Shown in pieces: positions 52,377 to 60,852 of a stretch of DNA of 64,000 nt. Origin of the DNA: Halomicroarcula saliterrae (lineage in GTDB: Archaea; Halobacteriota; Halobacteria; Halobacteriales; Haloarculaceae); contig NZ_JAMQON010000002.1 of NCBI RefSeq assembly GCF_031624395.1, positions 62,001-126,000 of the forward strand. Reading direction: 5' to 3'. The notes beneath the pieces are model-generated. The model did no database searches, was not told the origin of the DNA, and saw only the letters and a list, made by a program, of their open reading frames with translations. The first letter of the stretch is position 1. Each line of letters starts with the position of its first letter. The position numbers and the translations under genes are program-made.

Positions 52377-53306
52377 ATGGCCGCGATACCGACCTGGTTC
52401 CTGCTCGCCCTCGGCCTCGTTCCGATCGGGTTCATGGCCGTCTACGTCTACTACGAACTGGAGACAGCAGCGGGTCGGTCCCTCCGCCGGCGGGGGGTCA
52501 CCCAGCGCGGTATCACCGCCGCGACGGTCGTCTCGCTGGGAACGGTGCTGGCCTTTGGCTTTCTCGGCCCGGTTAATCTCTTCGCCTCCGGTGACGCGGT
52601 CGAAGCCGTCGGCTACCCGACGCTCGGACTGCTGATACCCTACGTACTGGGACTCCTGGGGCTGAACGTCGCCCTGACGAACGCGCGAACCTGGCGACGC
52701 CTCCACCCCGACAACGACGTTCCCACCGGGAGCGTCGCCCCCGGAGCGGTGGCCTGTACTGGCGAGATAGCCGGCGGCGAGGTCGGGGCGGCCCCGGTCA
52801 CCGGTCGCGACGCCGTCTGCTGGTCGTGGTCCGTCGACGTGCTCGACCCGCACGGGGTCGGCGACGTGGGGCAGCGCGAGCAGTGGGCGACCGTCGACGG
52901 GAGTGACGGCGGCGGCGTCTTCGTCGTCGACGACGGGAGCGGCCCCGTGCGGGTCGACCCCGACGGCGCGACGCTCGACCTGTGGGCCGAGCGGGCTGTC
53001 CCGCTGGACGCCGACGAGCCCCCGTCGTTCGACTCGCCGGCCCCCGACGTGGAACGGACCCACGGCGACCGACAGCGTCGGTACGAGGAGTCGGTGCTCA
53101 CGCCCGACGACCACGTCGCCGTCGCGGGCACCGCCCGGGAGACGAGCGACGGCCTCACCGTCGCGGGGGACAGCTACGTCGCCGTCGGGACACTCTCGAC
53201 AGCCGCGACCCGCTATCGAAACAGCGCGGCGGTGTACGGGGTCGTCGGGCTCGTCGACATCGCCGTCAGCGTTCGCCTGCTCGCGGGGCTCTACGGCGTG
53301 TTCTAG
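52377..53306 (+). CDS. Membrane protein with GIDE-like domain
   Basis: This 309-residue protein has three membrane helices at the start (about 5-25, 45-67, 80-100) and one at the end (about 282-305). The central soluble part has APVTGRDAVCWSWSVDV and FVVDDGSGPVRVDPDGA, the pattern of the GIDE domain found in eukaryotic mitochondrial E3 ligases and many prokaryotic membrane proteins. There is no RING finger. The function in archaea is unknown. Confidence 0.72.
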   Translation: MAAIPTWFLLALGLVPIGFMAVYVYYELETAAGRSLRRRGVTQRGITAATVVSLGTVLAFGFLGPVNLFASGDAVEAVGYPTLGLLIPYVLGLLGLNVALTNARTWRRLHPDNDVPTGSVAPGAVACTGEIAGGEVGAAPVTGRDAVCWSWSVDVLDPHGVGDVGQREQWATVDGSDGGGVFVVDDGSGPVRVDPDGATLDLWAERAVPLDADEPPSFDSPAPDVERTHGDRQRRYEESVLTPDDHVAVAGTARETSDGLTVAGDSYVAVGTLSTAATRYRNSAAVYGVVGLVDIAVSVRLLAGLYGVF

Positions 53307-53315
53307 CGACCGCGC

Positions 53316-53323
53316 GATTTATC
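53316..53323 (+). promoter_or_regulatory. TATA element of the VanZ-like gene
   Basis: GATTTATC lies 27-28 bases before ATG 53347, supporting a leaderless start there. Confidence 0.55.
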
Positions 53324-53346
53324 TGGAGCGGTCACCCAGCGCCAGT

Positions 53347-53739
53347 ATGGACCGGTCGGCACTCCGAGAGCTCCCCGCGGTAGGGTTCGCCGCACTGTTG
53401 CTCGTCGTCTCGCTGTTGCCCGCACCGGAGACGGGCGGGCCGACCCCGGCACCGCTCGGAATCGCGCTGGACAAGTGGGTCCACGCGGGGAGCTACGGGG
53501 TTCTCGCCTTCCTCCTGTCGTGGGGCCGCGGGAGCCGGACGGTGGCCGCGACCGCGGTGCTGGCCGCCCTCGCCGTCGGCTACGGCGTCGGCATCGAACT
53601 CCTGCAGACGCTGGTCCCGTCCCGGTCGCTGAGCGTGGCCGACGTGCTGGCCAACGCCGTCGGCGCGGTGCTGGGCGCCCTCGCGTGGGCCGCGGTCACG
53701 GCCCCCTCGGCGCGAGCGGTGTGGCGTTCAGAACAGTGA
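53347..53739 (+). CDS. VanZ-like membrane protein
   Basis: This 130-residue protein has four membrane helices. The family signature DKWVHAGSYGVLAFLLSW spans residues 42-59 and GIELLQTLVPSRSLSVADVLAN the later half. VanZ-like proteins are of unclear biochemical role; in haloarchaea none is linked to glycopeptides. Its 3' end overlaps the convergent zinc-ribbon gene by 12 bp. A partial copy of this gene lies 0.65 kb downstream. Confidence 0.85.
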   Translation: MDRSALRELPAVGFAALLLVVSLLPAPETGGPTPAPLGIALDKWVHAGSYGVLAFLLSWGRGSRTVAATAVLAALAVGYGVGIELLQTLVPSRSLSVADVLANAVGAVLGALAWAAVTAPSARAVWRSEQ

Positions 53740-54021
53740 GCGCAGCCACGAACGCAGTCCACCGCTGTCGGCATCCGTCCGCCCGCGCCGCTCCGGCCGG
53801 CCGTCGGTCGCTGTGCCCTCGCTCGTCCCGGTGTGGTCGTCGGCCGGCGCTTCGCCGCCGTCCGTGGATTCGCCCCCGTTCGCGTCCGTCGCGTCGTCCG
53901 CGCTAGAGAGCTCCGACTCGGGCACTCGGGTCGGTCGCATGGCGTTTTCGCCACAGGAGGGACAGTTCCGCGGTCGCTCCACCACTTCCCCACAGCTCTG
54001 GCACTTGTACGCGTCCAGCAT
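53728..54021 (-). CDS. Acidic zinc-ribbon protein
   Basis: This 97-residue protein starts with a zinc ribbon, YKCQSCGEVVERPRNCPSCG (Cys7, Cys10, Cys20, Cys23). A long Asp/Glu/Gly/Ser-rich linker (about 35-75) leads to a basic-hydrophobic C-terminus GLRSWLRSLF. The family is common in haloarchaea (DUF7093-like); role unknown. It converges on the VanZ-like gene. Confidence 0.75.
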   Translation of the reverse strand: MLDAYKCQSCGEVVERPRNCPSCGENAMRPTRVPESELSSADDATDANGGESTDGGEAPADDHTGTSEGTATDGRPERRGRTDADSGGLRSWLRSLF

Positions 54022-54107
54022 CCTTCTGTATCCATTCAGGACACTCCCTGAAAATTGTTCTCGGGGATGTCTTCACGGTGACACGTGTCCGCAGTCGAAG
54101 CGCAGCC

Positions 54108-54252
54108 GACCCGGCGGTGCTCGGGGTCGCACTGGACACGTGGGTCCACGCCGGGAGCCACGGGGCGCCCACCGTGTTCCTCGCGTGGGGTCACGGGAGT
54201 CGTGACGCGGTCGCAGTTGCCGCCACCGCTTGGCGGGCGCTGGGGCGGTTCA
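54108..54252 (+). pseudogene. Partial duplicate of the VanZ-like gene
   Basis: The stretch reads VLGVALDTWVHAGSHGAP then FLAWGHGSRDAVAVAA, clearly the middle of the VanZ-like protein encoded at 53347 (LGIALDKWVHAGSYG, SWGRGSRTVAATA). Nucleotide similarity is high over about 110-120 bases and stops on both sides. Neither the N-terminal helix nor the GIELLQTL half is present, so it cannot fold as VanZ. It is a gene fragment from duplication or insertion. Confidence 0.75.
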
Positions 54253-54300
54253 CAAAAAGACAGTCAAAAAGCATTTACCCGTTTCATATCGACGGGAAAT

Positions 54301-55686
54301 ATGCCCTCACGACGACAGGTCCTCGCCGCTGGCAGTCTGACCCTGTCCATCCTCGCCGGCTGTACCGACGACGGGACACAAACTCCGTCGGAACGACAGC
54401 ACGATTCGACCGAAACACGACCACGGACCACCACTCGCCCTACCGTGACGGAGACCGGCCCCACTGAGACCGACGCCGGGGAGGCCGACGACGAGCCGGC
54501 CTCCTGGGGACCGAGCTGGTCGCTAGCGCCGGATATCGGTGCGCTCGAAGCACTGGTGCGACACGACGGTGTTCTCTACGGGCTCTTCAACGACACGGAG
54601 TCGGGGTCGACGGTTGCTCGTATCGACCCCGCAAACGAGCGGTTGGCCTGGCAGCGGGAGCTGGACGGGGTCGCGGCCGAACCGTTTCTCACCCGGGAGA
54701 ACACCTCCGAACAGTCGGACGTCACGGTCGTCGACGGGACGGTCTACGCTGTCACGAGGGCCCGGGCGGACTACGAGTGGACCGCGCTGCACGCGCTCGA
54801 CGCCGAGACCGGGTCCCACAGCTGGTCGGTCCAGCGGGAGCGAAAGATGGCCCTGGTCGGGGTCACAGACGGGACCGTCGTCGCGGCGGGCGAGGAGTTC
54901 TTCGAGAACGACTCGCTCCATTCCGCCCCGGAAGAGCCGTTGCGGACGGTGTGTTACGGCCTCGACAGTGAGACCGGGTCCGTTCGGTGGACACGGGATT
55001 TCACCGGCGTCGACGCCGCGACTGCCCACGCGGGCGGCGTCGCCGTGGGAAACACAGACGGCGTCACCAGGCTCGATGCGGCGGGGGGCCGACAGTGGAC
55101 CGTCTCGATGCCGGCCCCACTGGAGATAGTGACGTTCGGCGACGCCGTCGTCCTCAGGACGGAGACCATCGACTCCTACCGCCTCCGTGCGTTCGACGCC
55201 GACAGAACCGAGCGGTGGAGCCGGGACCACGACGTCGACAACCTCCTCGTCGGCGACGGACAGCTCTACGGCTTAGGACACGAGACGGTGGCGCTCGACA
55301 CGGACGGCACCGTCGCGTGGCAGGTCGACGTCCGGAGTTTACAGACGCTCGTCGGGCCGAACGGCGAGACACTGTACGCCCGGTCAGGCAGGCCATCGCT
55401 CGGCCAGGTCGACGCCTACGCGCTCCCGAGCGGTGACCGCCGCTTTCGATACGACTCGCCCGCCGGCTACGTCCGGCCGATCGCGGCGACAGACGGAACG
55501 GTCGTTCTGGAGGCGTACGCCCCCGACCCTAGAGGGTTCATGACTCTGTATGCCGTCGACGCGACCAGCGGCGAGCAACTCGGCGTCTACTGGACGGACG
55601 ACTCCATCCACACCGCGGTCAGCCTCGGCGACAGCGGCTACGTCGGCATCGGTGATCGCCTGCTCGCGTTCGACAGCCCGGCGTAG
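54301..55686 (+). CDS. Tat lipoprotein with PQQ-type beta-propeller repeats
   Basis: This 461-residue extracellular protein opens with a twin-arginine-like SRRQVLAAGS and a lipobox LAGC (Cys21), then a Thr-rich linker. The rest holds seven or so repeats of the PQQ/pyrrolo-quinoline or BamB kind, for example LHALDAETGSHSWSVQ, CYGLDSETGSVRWTRD and LDTDGTVAWQV. It is probably an anchored binding or redox protein with unknown ligand. CATTTACC (54272-54279) is 25 bases before ATG 54301, supporting that start. Confidence 0.85.
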   Translation: MPSRRQVLAAGSLTLSILAGCTDDGTQTPSERQHDSTETRPRTTTRPTVTETGPTETDAGEADDEPASWGPSWSLAPDIGALEALVRHDGVLYGLFNDTESGSTVARIDPANERLAWQRELDGVAAEPFLTRENTSEQSDVTVVDGTVYAVTRARADYEWTALHALDAETGSHSWSVQRERKMALVGVTDGTVVAAGEEFFENDSLHSAPEEPLRTVCYGLDSETGSVRWTRDFTGVDAATAHAGGVAVGNTDGVTRLDAAGGRQWTVSMPAPLEIVTFGDAVVLRTETIDSYRLRAFDADRTERWSRDHDVDNLLVGDGQLYGLGHETVALDTDGTVAWQVDVRSLQTLVGPNGETLYARSGRPSLGQVDAYALPSGDRRFRYDSPAGYVRPIAATDGTVVLEAYAPDPRGFMTLYAVDATSGEQLGVYWTDDSIHTAVSLGDSGYVGIGDRLLAFDSPA

Positions 55687-55698
55687 GTGAACGCAGGA

Positions 55699-55707
55699 GC
55701 TATACAC
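55699..55707 (+). promoter_or_regulatory. TATA element of raSEA
   Basis: GCTATACAC is centred 27 bases before ATG 55730, giving a leaderless transcript independent of the upstream lipoprotein gene. Confidence 0.55.
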
Positions 55708-55729
55708 GCTCGTCGGCAACGTCGGCGTA

Positions 55730-56806
55730 ATGAGTAAGCCCAGTCCCGACGTCTACGAGCAGGGCAAGGGCATGGACGCCCACAACGCCGTAATGCGCGA
55801 GGTCCGCTCGCGCAACGACTCGACCTACGACCCCCGCGAACCGACCCGCGTCTGGCTCGACGAGGACAACACGCCGGACGGGGTGTACCAGAGCCTGACC
55901 ATCATCCTGAACACCGGCGGCTGCCGGTGGGCCCGCGCGGGCGGGTGTACGATGTGTGGGTACGTCGCCGAGTCCGTCGAGGGCGGGAGCGTCGCCCACG
56001 AGGACCTGATGGCCCAGATACAGCACTGTCTCGACCACGAAGCCGACAACGCGGACGAGCCCTCGGGGCTCATCAAGATATACACCTCGGGGAGCTTCCT
56101 CGACGAGCGCGAGGTGCCCGCCGAGACCCGACGGGCGATCGCGGAGACCTTCGGCGACCGCGAGCGCATCGTCGTCGAATCGCTCCCCGACTTCGTCGAG
56201 GACGAGCGCGTCAGCGACTTCGTCGACGTCGGCCTGGAGACCGACGTGGCGGTCGGGCTGGAGACCGCGACTGACAGAGTGCGCCACGACTGCGTGAACA
56301 AGTACTTCGACTTCGCTGACTTCGAGGAGGCCTGCGCAGCCGCTCGGGAGGCCGGCGCCGGCATCAAGGCGTATCTCCTGATGAAGCCGCCCTTCCTCAC
56401 TGAGTCGGAAGCCGTCGAGGACATGAAATCCTCCGTACGCCGCTGTGCGGCCGCCGAGGGCTGTCACACCGTCTCCATGAACCCCTGTAACGTCCAGCGC
56501 TACACGATGGTCGAGGAGCTGTACCACGACGGCGGCTACCGCCCGCCGTGGCTCTGGTCGGTCGCCGAGGTGCTGGAAGACACCGCCGACGAGGACGTCA
56601 TCGTCGTCTCGGACCCCGTCGGCCACGGTAGCGACCGCGGGCCCCACAACTGCGGGGAGTGTGACGACCGCGTCCAGCGCGCTATCAAGGACTTCGACCT
56701 GCGACAGGACCCGAGCGTCTTCGAGCAGGTGAGCTGTGAGTGCGAGGCGACCTACGACGCCGTCCGCCGGCGCGAACACAGCTACTCGCTGCCGCTGGCC
56801 AGATAG
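55730..56806 (+). CDS. raSEA: Radical SAM enzyme for archaeosine formation
   Basis: This enzyme converts the lysine-preQ0 adduct made by ArcS to archaeosine in tRNA position 15. The 358-residue protein has a wider cluster motif, CRWARAGGCTMC (Cys65, Cys73, Cys76; C-x7-C-x2-C). Other parts are KIYTSGSFLDEREVP, VGLETATDRVRH and the Cys-rich end CGECDD and SCECEATYD. The family name and role are established in other archaea. The gene completes the pathway with tgtA and arcS in this window. Confidence 0.92.
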   Translation: MSKPSPDVYEQGKGMDAHNAVMREVRSRNDSTYDPREPTRVWLDEDNTPDGVYQSLTIILNTGGCRWARAGGCTMCGYVAESVEGGSVAHEDLMAQIQHCLDHEADNADEPSGLIKIYTSGSFLDEREVPAETRRAIAETFGDRERIVVESLPDFVEDERVSDFVDVGLETDVAVGLETATDRVRHDCVNKYFDFADFEEACAAAREAGAGIKAYLLMKPPFLTESEAVEDMKSSVRRCAAAEGCHTVSMNPCNVQRYTMVEELYHDGGYRPPWLWSVAEVLEDTADEDVIVVSDPVGHGSDRGPHNCGECDDRVQRAIKDFDLRQDPSVFEQVSCECEATYDAVRRREHSYSLPLAR

Positions 56807-56807
56807 C

Positions 56808-57107
56808 CTACAGCGAGTCGGTCGGCGCGTGTTTCTCCCGCATCCGGTCGACCTCCGTCGCGTACCGGTCGCGCGTCTCCGCGTCGTCGACACCGCTCAG
56901 GTTATCCGGGTCGACCGGTATCGAGACCGGGGTCTCGCGGTGGTCGCCCGTGTACGAGGTCAGCGCCCGCTCCTTGCGGAACTCCCGGCGGCCGTCCGGC
57001 GTGGCGTAGGTGAGGATAATCAAGTTCTGTTCGTCGTCACCGTAGGTCCGTTCGACCAGCCACACTCGGACGATCTCGTCGGTGGCACTCGTCTCGTCGG
57101 CGCTCAT
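56808..57107 (-). CDS. Conserved haloarchaeal hypothetical protein
   Basis: I do not recognise this 99-residue soluble protein. It is acidic with a central beta-sheet-like core (VRVWLVERTYGDDEQNLIIL then REFRKERALTSY) and a C-terminal helix (DRYATEVDRMREKHAP). It converges on raSEA with a 1-bp gap. ATG 57107 is preferred over a frame start 16 codons earlier. Confidence 0.7.
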   Translation of the reverse strand: MSADETSATDEIVRVWLVERTYGDDEQNLIILTYATPDGRREFRKERALTSYTGDHRETPVSIPVDPDNLSGVDDAETRDRYATEVDRMREKHAPTDSL

Positions 57108-57304
57108 ACGCGTGTCTACGGGGGGCTGACCAAAGAGTGTGTGGGCCACTCTCACGCGGTGAGACGACCAGTTTCACTTTCACTCCGATAGGGTGGCGTT
57201 TTTATTCACACGTCTCGTACCACCTCGTAGGGGCCGCGGAACATGTCACACGCTCCACTGGCCCCATCCTATCCCTTTGGACCGACTCCGTAGCCGCCGC
57301 CGTC

Positions 57305-58150
57305 TCATCGCCCGTCGTCGCCGTGTCCCTGTGTGTCGCTCCCGCCAGTGGCCTCACGGTCGCCACGTTCCTGCATGTCGTCGAGCGCCGCCAGTCGGTG
57401 ACGCAGCCACCGCCCCGCCTCGTGACCCCGATCACGCAGTCCCGTCACGGCCGTCGCTATCCGCTCGCGGACGCTGAAGCCCAGTATCTCCATCGTTGTA
57501 ACGACCGTGACGAACTTCGTCAGGAGGCCGAAGACAGCACTCAGTAGCTGCAGGAGCCGACGGAGCGCTGTTCGCAGGGCGTCGGAGCCACGCGAGAGCA
57601 GGAGCACCGGGAGCGACACCACGGTCCCCACGCCCAGCACGCCCAGCAGGGCGGCGCCGGCACCGACTCCGAGCAGGCCCAGTAGCCCTTCCATGGCGCC
57701 CAGTCCCAGCCGGTGACCGCCGACGTCTACCACCCGTTCGACGCGAATATCGCCGGCCGCTAACGCCTCACCGAGCGCCTCGCCCGGGTTCTCGGACCGC
57801 AGCGCGCGTTCGAGCGCCGGTTTCGAGGCGAACATCCGGACCGTCTCGCCGTCGGTCGGACCGCGGGCGACGTCCGTGATTCGCATCTCTTCGTCGGTCC
57901 TGAGCGAGTACATCGCCTCGGCGCCCGCGTCGTCGCGGACGGTGAGCTCGGCGCGCTCGTTCTCGGCCAGCCGGTCGCCGGTGAACTCGGGGTCTTCGCG
58001 CTCGACCCACTCGTTGTGTGCCGCGGCGCCGCGTTCGAGGTCGTCGTGGACCGCCTCGGCCCACGCTGGGTCGCCGCCCTGTGCCACCGCGCCCCCGCCC
58101 GCCACCAGCACCAGAGCGAGCGCTGCGAAGAGTGCGAGCAGAACCCTCAT
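57305..58150 (-). CDS. Secreted/membrane protein with winged-helix-like middle, unknown
   Basis: This 281-residue protein has a signal peptide (about 1-24: LALVLVAGGGAVAQG), a soluble part to about 145, then two hydrophobic helices (about 154-185 and 203-223). A basic cytoplasmic-type tail with a charged GDREATGGSDTQGHGDDGR end follows. No family is recognised. A likely TATA region (minus-strand ATAGTTAAC) is near 58153-58166. Confidence 0.7.
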   Translation of the reverse strand: MRVLLALFAALALVLVAGGGAVAQGGDPAWAEAVHDDLERGAAAHNEWVEREDPEFTGDRLAENERAELTVRDDAGAEAMYSLRTDEEMRITDVARGPTDGETVRMFASKPALERALRSENPGEALGEALAAGDIRVERVVDVGGHRLGLGAMEGLLGLLGVGAGAALLGVLGVGTVVSLPVLLLSRGSDALRTALRRLLQLLSAVFGLLTKFVTVVTTMEILGFSVRERIATAVTGLRDRGHEAGRWLRHRLAALDDMQERGDREATGGSDTQGHGDDGR

Positions 58151-58230
58151 GTTAGAATGTTAACTATTCGCCGCAAAAGCTGTTTCGTCGGCGTCGGGTG
58201 CGGTCGGGAAAAGCGGCGGCCGACGGCGCG

Positions 58231-58905
58231 CTACTTGGCGAACCCGTCGAGCACGGGCTGGCCGTCGGTGCGCCCGAGGTCGACCAGCGACGCCCGCTCG
58301 GGGTGGGGCATCATCACGGCGACGTGGTCGCGTTCGCCGGTGACGCCGGCGACGGCGTGTTTCGAGCCGTTCGGGTTGGCCTCGGGCGTGACCTCGCCCT
58401 CGGCGTCGCAGTACTTGAAGAGGACTCGTCCCGCGGCCTCCAGTTCGTCCAGTCGGTCGTCGGGAATCTCGTACCGGCCCTCACCGTGGGCGATGGGCAG
58501 TTCGACGACGTCGCCTTCCTCGTACTGGCTGGTCCAGGGCGTCTCGGCGTTCTCGACGCGCAGGTGGACGTGTTCACACTGGAACCGGGCGCTCTCGTTT
58601 GTGGTAAAGGCGCCGGGCGTGAGCGAGGACTCACAGCCGATCTGGGCGCCGTTGCAGACGCCGAGCACGGGCGTCCCGTCGGCCGCCGCGTCCCGGACGT
58701 CCTGCATGATAGGCGACCGAGCGGCCATCGCGCCCGCACGCAGGTAGTCGCCGTAGGAGAACCCGCCGGGGAGCATGATACCGTCTACGTCCTCCGGCAG
58801 GCCGTCCTCGTGCCAGACGCGTTCGGCCTCGAATCCCATCGACTCCAGGGCCTGTACGGAGTCGCGGTCGCAGTTCGAGCCGCCGAATTGGATGACTGCT
58901 ATCAT
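58231..58905 (-). CDS. purQ: Phosphoribosylformylglycinamidine synthase subunit PurQ
   Basis: This is the glutaminase part of FGAM synthase in purine synthesis; it passes ammonia to PurL. The 224-residue protein has the nucleophile elbow LGVCNGAQIG with Cys84, and MPHPERA with the catalytic His-Glu near 204-206. ATG 58905 overlaps the purS stop (ATGA). PurL is not in the window. Confidence 0.96.
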   Translation of the reverse strand: MIAVIQFGGSNCDRDSVQALESMGFEAERVWHEDGLPEDVDGIMLPGGFSYGDYLRAGAMAARSPIMQDVRDAAADGTPVLGVCNGAQIGCESSLTPGAFTTNESARFQCEHVHLRVENAETPWTSQYEEGDVVELPIAHGEGRYEIPDDRLDELEAAGRVLFKYCDAEGEVTPEANPNGSKHAVAGVTGERDHVAVMMPHPERASLVDLGRTDGQPVLDGFAK

Positions 58906-59156
58906 TCCCGCCGGTCTACCTCTACGTCGTAGTCGTGGATGGTCGGGTTCGCCAGCAGGCGTTCTGCCATCTCGTCGGCGCGGTCGGCGGCGGCCTCGGC
59001 GCTTTCGGCGTCGAGGTCCAGCTCGAACACGTCGGCCGAACGGAGGTCTTCGAGCTCGAAGCCGAGGCGTTCGAGCGAGCGCTGCGTGGTCTCGGCCTCG
59101 GGGTCGAGCACCCCGTGTTTGAGCCGAACCGTGACGGTCGCGGTAAACGCGGTCAT
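58902..59156 (-). CDS. purS: Phosphoribosylformylglycinamidine synthase subunit PurS
   Basis: This is the small subunit that bridges PurQ and PurL. The 84-residue protein reads FTATVTVRLKHGVLDPEAETTQRSL, the PurS opening, then FELDLDAESAEAAADRADEMA. Its stop overlaps the purQ start. A long upstream frame extension is a shadow of the DUF7504 gene. Confidence 0.95.
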   Translation of the reverse strand: MTAFTATVTVRLKHGVLDPEAETTQRSLERLGFELEDLRSADVFELDLDAESAEAAADRADEMAERLLANPTIHDYDVEVDRRE

Positions 59157-59194
59157 TACTGAGCACCGGGCGGGCGGTGGAGAAAACGCTTGTG

Positions 59195-59857
59195 TTATTC
59201 TATCGTCGGCACGGCCGTCCACTCGTCGGGCTGGTCCGCCAGCCCAGTCACGCGGAGTTCGAGGCCGTCGGCTTCCCGAACGTCGATTCGGGCGTCGAAC
59301 GGCTGTGCGATGCTGTTGACGACCCGGTCGTCGTGGGCCGACGGGTCGAGGGCACAGATACCCAGTCCGTCCGCGGTCCGGATGCGGCTCGTGACCGTGT
59401 TGACGAAGCGGAAGACGGGTCTGACGTTGTCGCTGTACACCAGCAGCGGTGTCAGGGTGAAGATACCCGTCCGAACCGTGTCGTAGCCGCGGGCGTACAC
59501 CTGCTCGTACTGGCCGGAGTACTCGATGCCGATACCGGTCAGGTCGCCCGGCGAGCCGACCGAGGCGACGAACTGGCCCAGTTCCTCGTCGCGCTCCTGC
59601 GTGCAACTGACGACCCGGACGCGCTCGCTTTCGACGGCCCCGCCGACCGCCTCGAAGGCTGTCAGGACCTGGCGCGCGCTCGTGTCCGCGGTGATGATGA
59701 GGACGCCGTCGTCGCCCAGCAAGAGCCGGAGGAGCAGTTCCCGCGTCCCCCCGTGTGTCGGTCCGGTCAACAGCAGGTTCGTCCCCGAGTCGACACTGTT
59801 CAGCGGGAGGTCGCCGAACTCGTATCGGTCGTGGTGTCGCGTCGCCACGCGACTCAC
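59195..59857 (-). CDS. DUF7504-like (degenerate RecA/KaiC-fold) protein
   Basis: This 220-residue protein resembles haloarchaeal RecA/KaiC-type proteins. The position of Walker A reads LLLTGPTHGGTRELLLRLL (about 28-46), without the invariant GKT. LIITADTSARQVL and LGICALDPSAHDD follow the pattern of Walker-B and sensor strands. ATP binding is therefore doubtful. It is coupled (ATGA) to the receiver-GAF gene before it, which suggests a common signalling function. Confidence 0.72.
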   Translation of the reverse strand: MSRVATRHHDRYEFGDLPLNSVDSGTNLLLTGPTHGGTRELLLRLLLGDDGVLIITADTSARQVLTAFEAVGGAVESERVRVVSCTQERDEELGQFVASVGSPGDLTGIGIEYSGQYEQVYARGYDTVRTGIFTLTPLLVYSDNVRPVFRFVNTVTSRIRTADGLGICALDPSAHDDRVVNSIAQPFDARIDVREADGLELRVTGLADQPDEWTAVPTIE

Positions 59858-60729
59858 CTCTCCCCCAGTCGGCGACGCAGTCGGAGCTGTTCCTGTACCT
59901 CGTCAGCGAACCGCTGGAGGTCGTCGCGTTCCGCCCGCGTGTAGGACCGCGGTTCGCCGTGGATACAACAGACCGCACCCAGCGCGTTCCCGTCGACGTC
60001 GGTGATGCGCGCGCCGGCGTACGAGCGAATGTCGAGCTCGTCGAGGCGGTCGATGCCGGTAAAGCGCGGGTCTTCGTGGGTGTCCTCGACGACCATCACG
60101 TCGTCCGTGAGGATAGTGTGCGTACAGATGCTGTCCTCCCGGGTCAGCGTCCGCCAGTTCGCCCCCTCGCAGGCGACGAAGCGCTCCTCGTCGGCGGCGA
60201 CGAGCCCGACGAAGGCCACGTCGATGTCGAAGTGGGTCGTTATCAGCGCCGTCAGTCGGTCGAAGGCATCGAGCGCCGACAGCTCGCCGACGTCGTACGC
60301 CTCCAGCGCGGCCAGCCGCTCGGCCTCGTCTTCCGGCACGGGGTAGGCGACCTGCGTCACCTCGGTGACGGCGGCTCTGACCACGTCCACCAGTCGGTCC
60401 GTCGCGTCCGGCACCGACCGCGGGACGTACTCGACGACCTGGTCACGCCCGCCCCGGGGGAGGTCGGCCGGCGATTCGGTCGTAAAGAAGAGACAGGGAC
60501 AGTCCGGCGAGCGCTCCCGGACCAGCTCGACGACGTCGAACCCGCCGCCGTCCGACAGCGCCGCGGCCGTCACGACACAGCCGACGCTGTCGTCGAACTC
60601 GGCCTCGACAGCCGCCACTGAGTCCGCCGTCCGCACCTCGAACCCGGCGGCTTCCAGCGCTTCGACCGTCGTCGACCGCGCTTCCGACTCGGAATCGACA
60701 CAGAGGACCGTCGGCAACTCGCGTCTCAC
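59854..60729 (-). CDS. Receiver-like-GAF domain signalling protein
   Basis: This 291-residue protein has an N-terminal receiver fold (5-120) whose phospho-acceptor site reads VGCVVTAAAL, so the Asp is absent. A GAF domain (about 140-290) contains DIDVAFVGLVAADEERFVACEGANW and CIHGEPRSYT, typical of redox or small-molecule GAFs. No output domain is present. A minus-strand GGTATAGCTT (60756-60765) is about 31 bases before ATG 60729. It is coupled to the DUF7504-like gene. Confidence 0.82.
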   Translation of the reverse strand: MRRELPTVLCVDSESEARSTTVEALEAAGFEVRTADSVAAVEAEFDDSVGCVVTAAALSDGGGFDVVELVRERSPDCPCLFFTTESPADLPRGGRDQVVEYVPRSVPDATDRLVDVVRAAVTEVTQVAYPVPEDEAERLAALEAYDVGELSALDAFDRLTALITTHFDIDVAFVGLVAADEERFVACEGANWRTLTREDSICTHTILTDDVMVVEDTHEDPRFTGIDRLDELDIRSYAGARITDVDGNALGAVCCIHGEPRSYTRAERDDLQRFADEVQEQLRLRRRLGER

Positions 60730-60852
60730 GTGCCCGCCTTACGACTGGAGGGACTAAGCTATACCGCACGGCTGGCCGAAAACGAAGCCTTTTGCATCGC
60801 GCCGGTCGAACTGGCGGGCAATGACGACCGAGACCCCCTGGAGGTACCGGAG

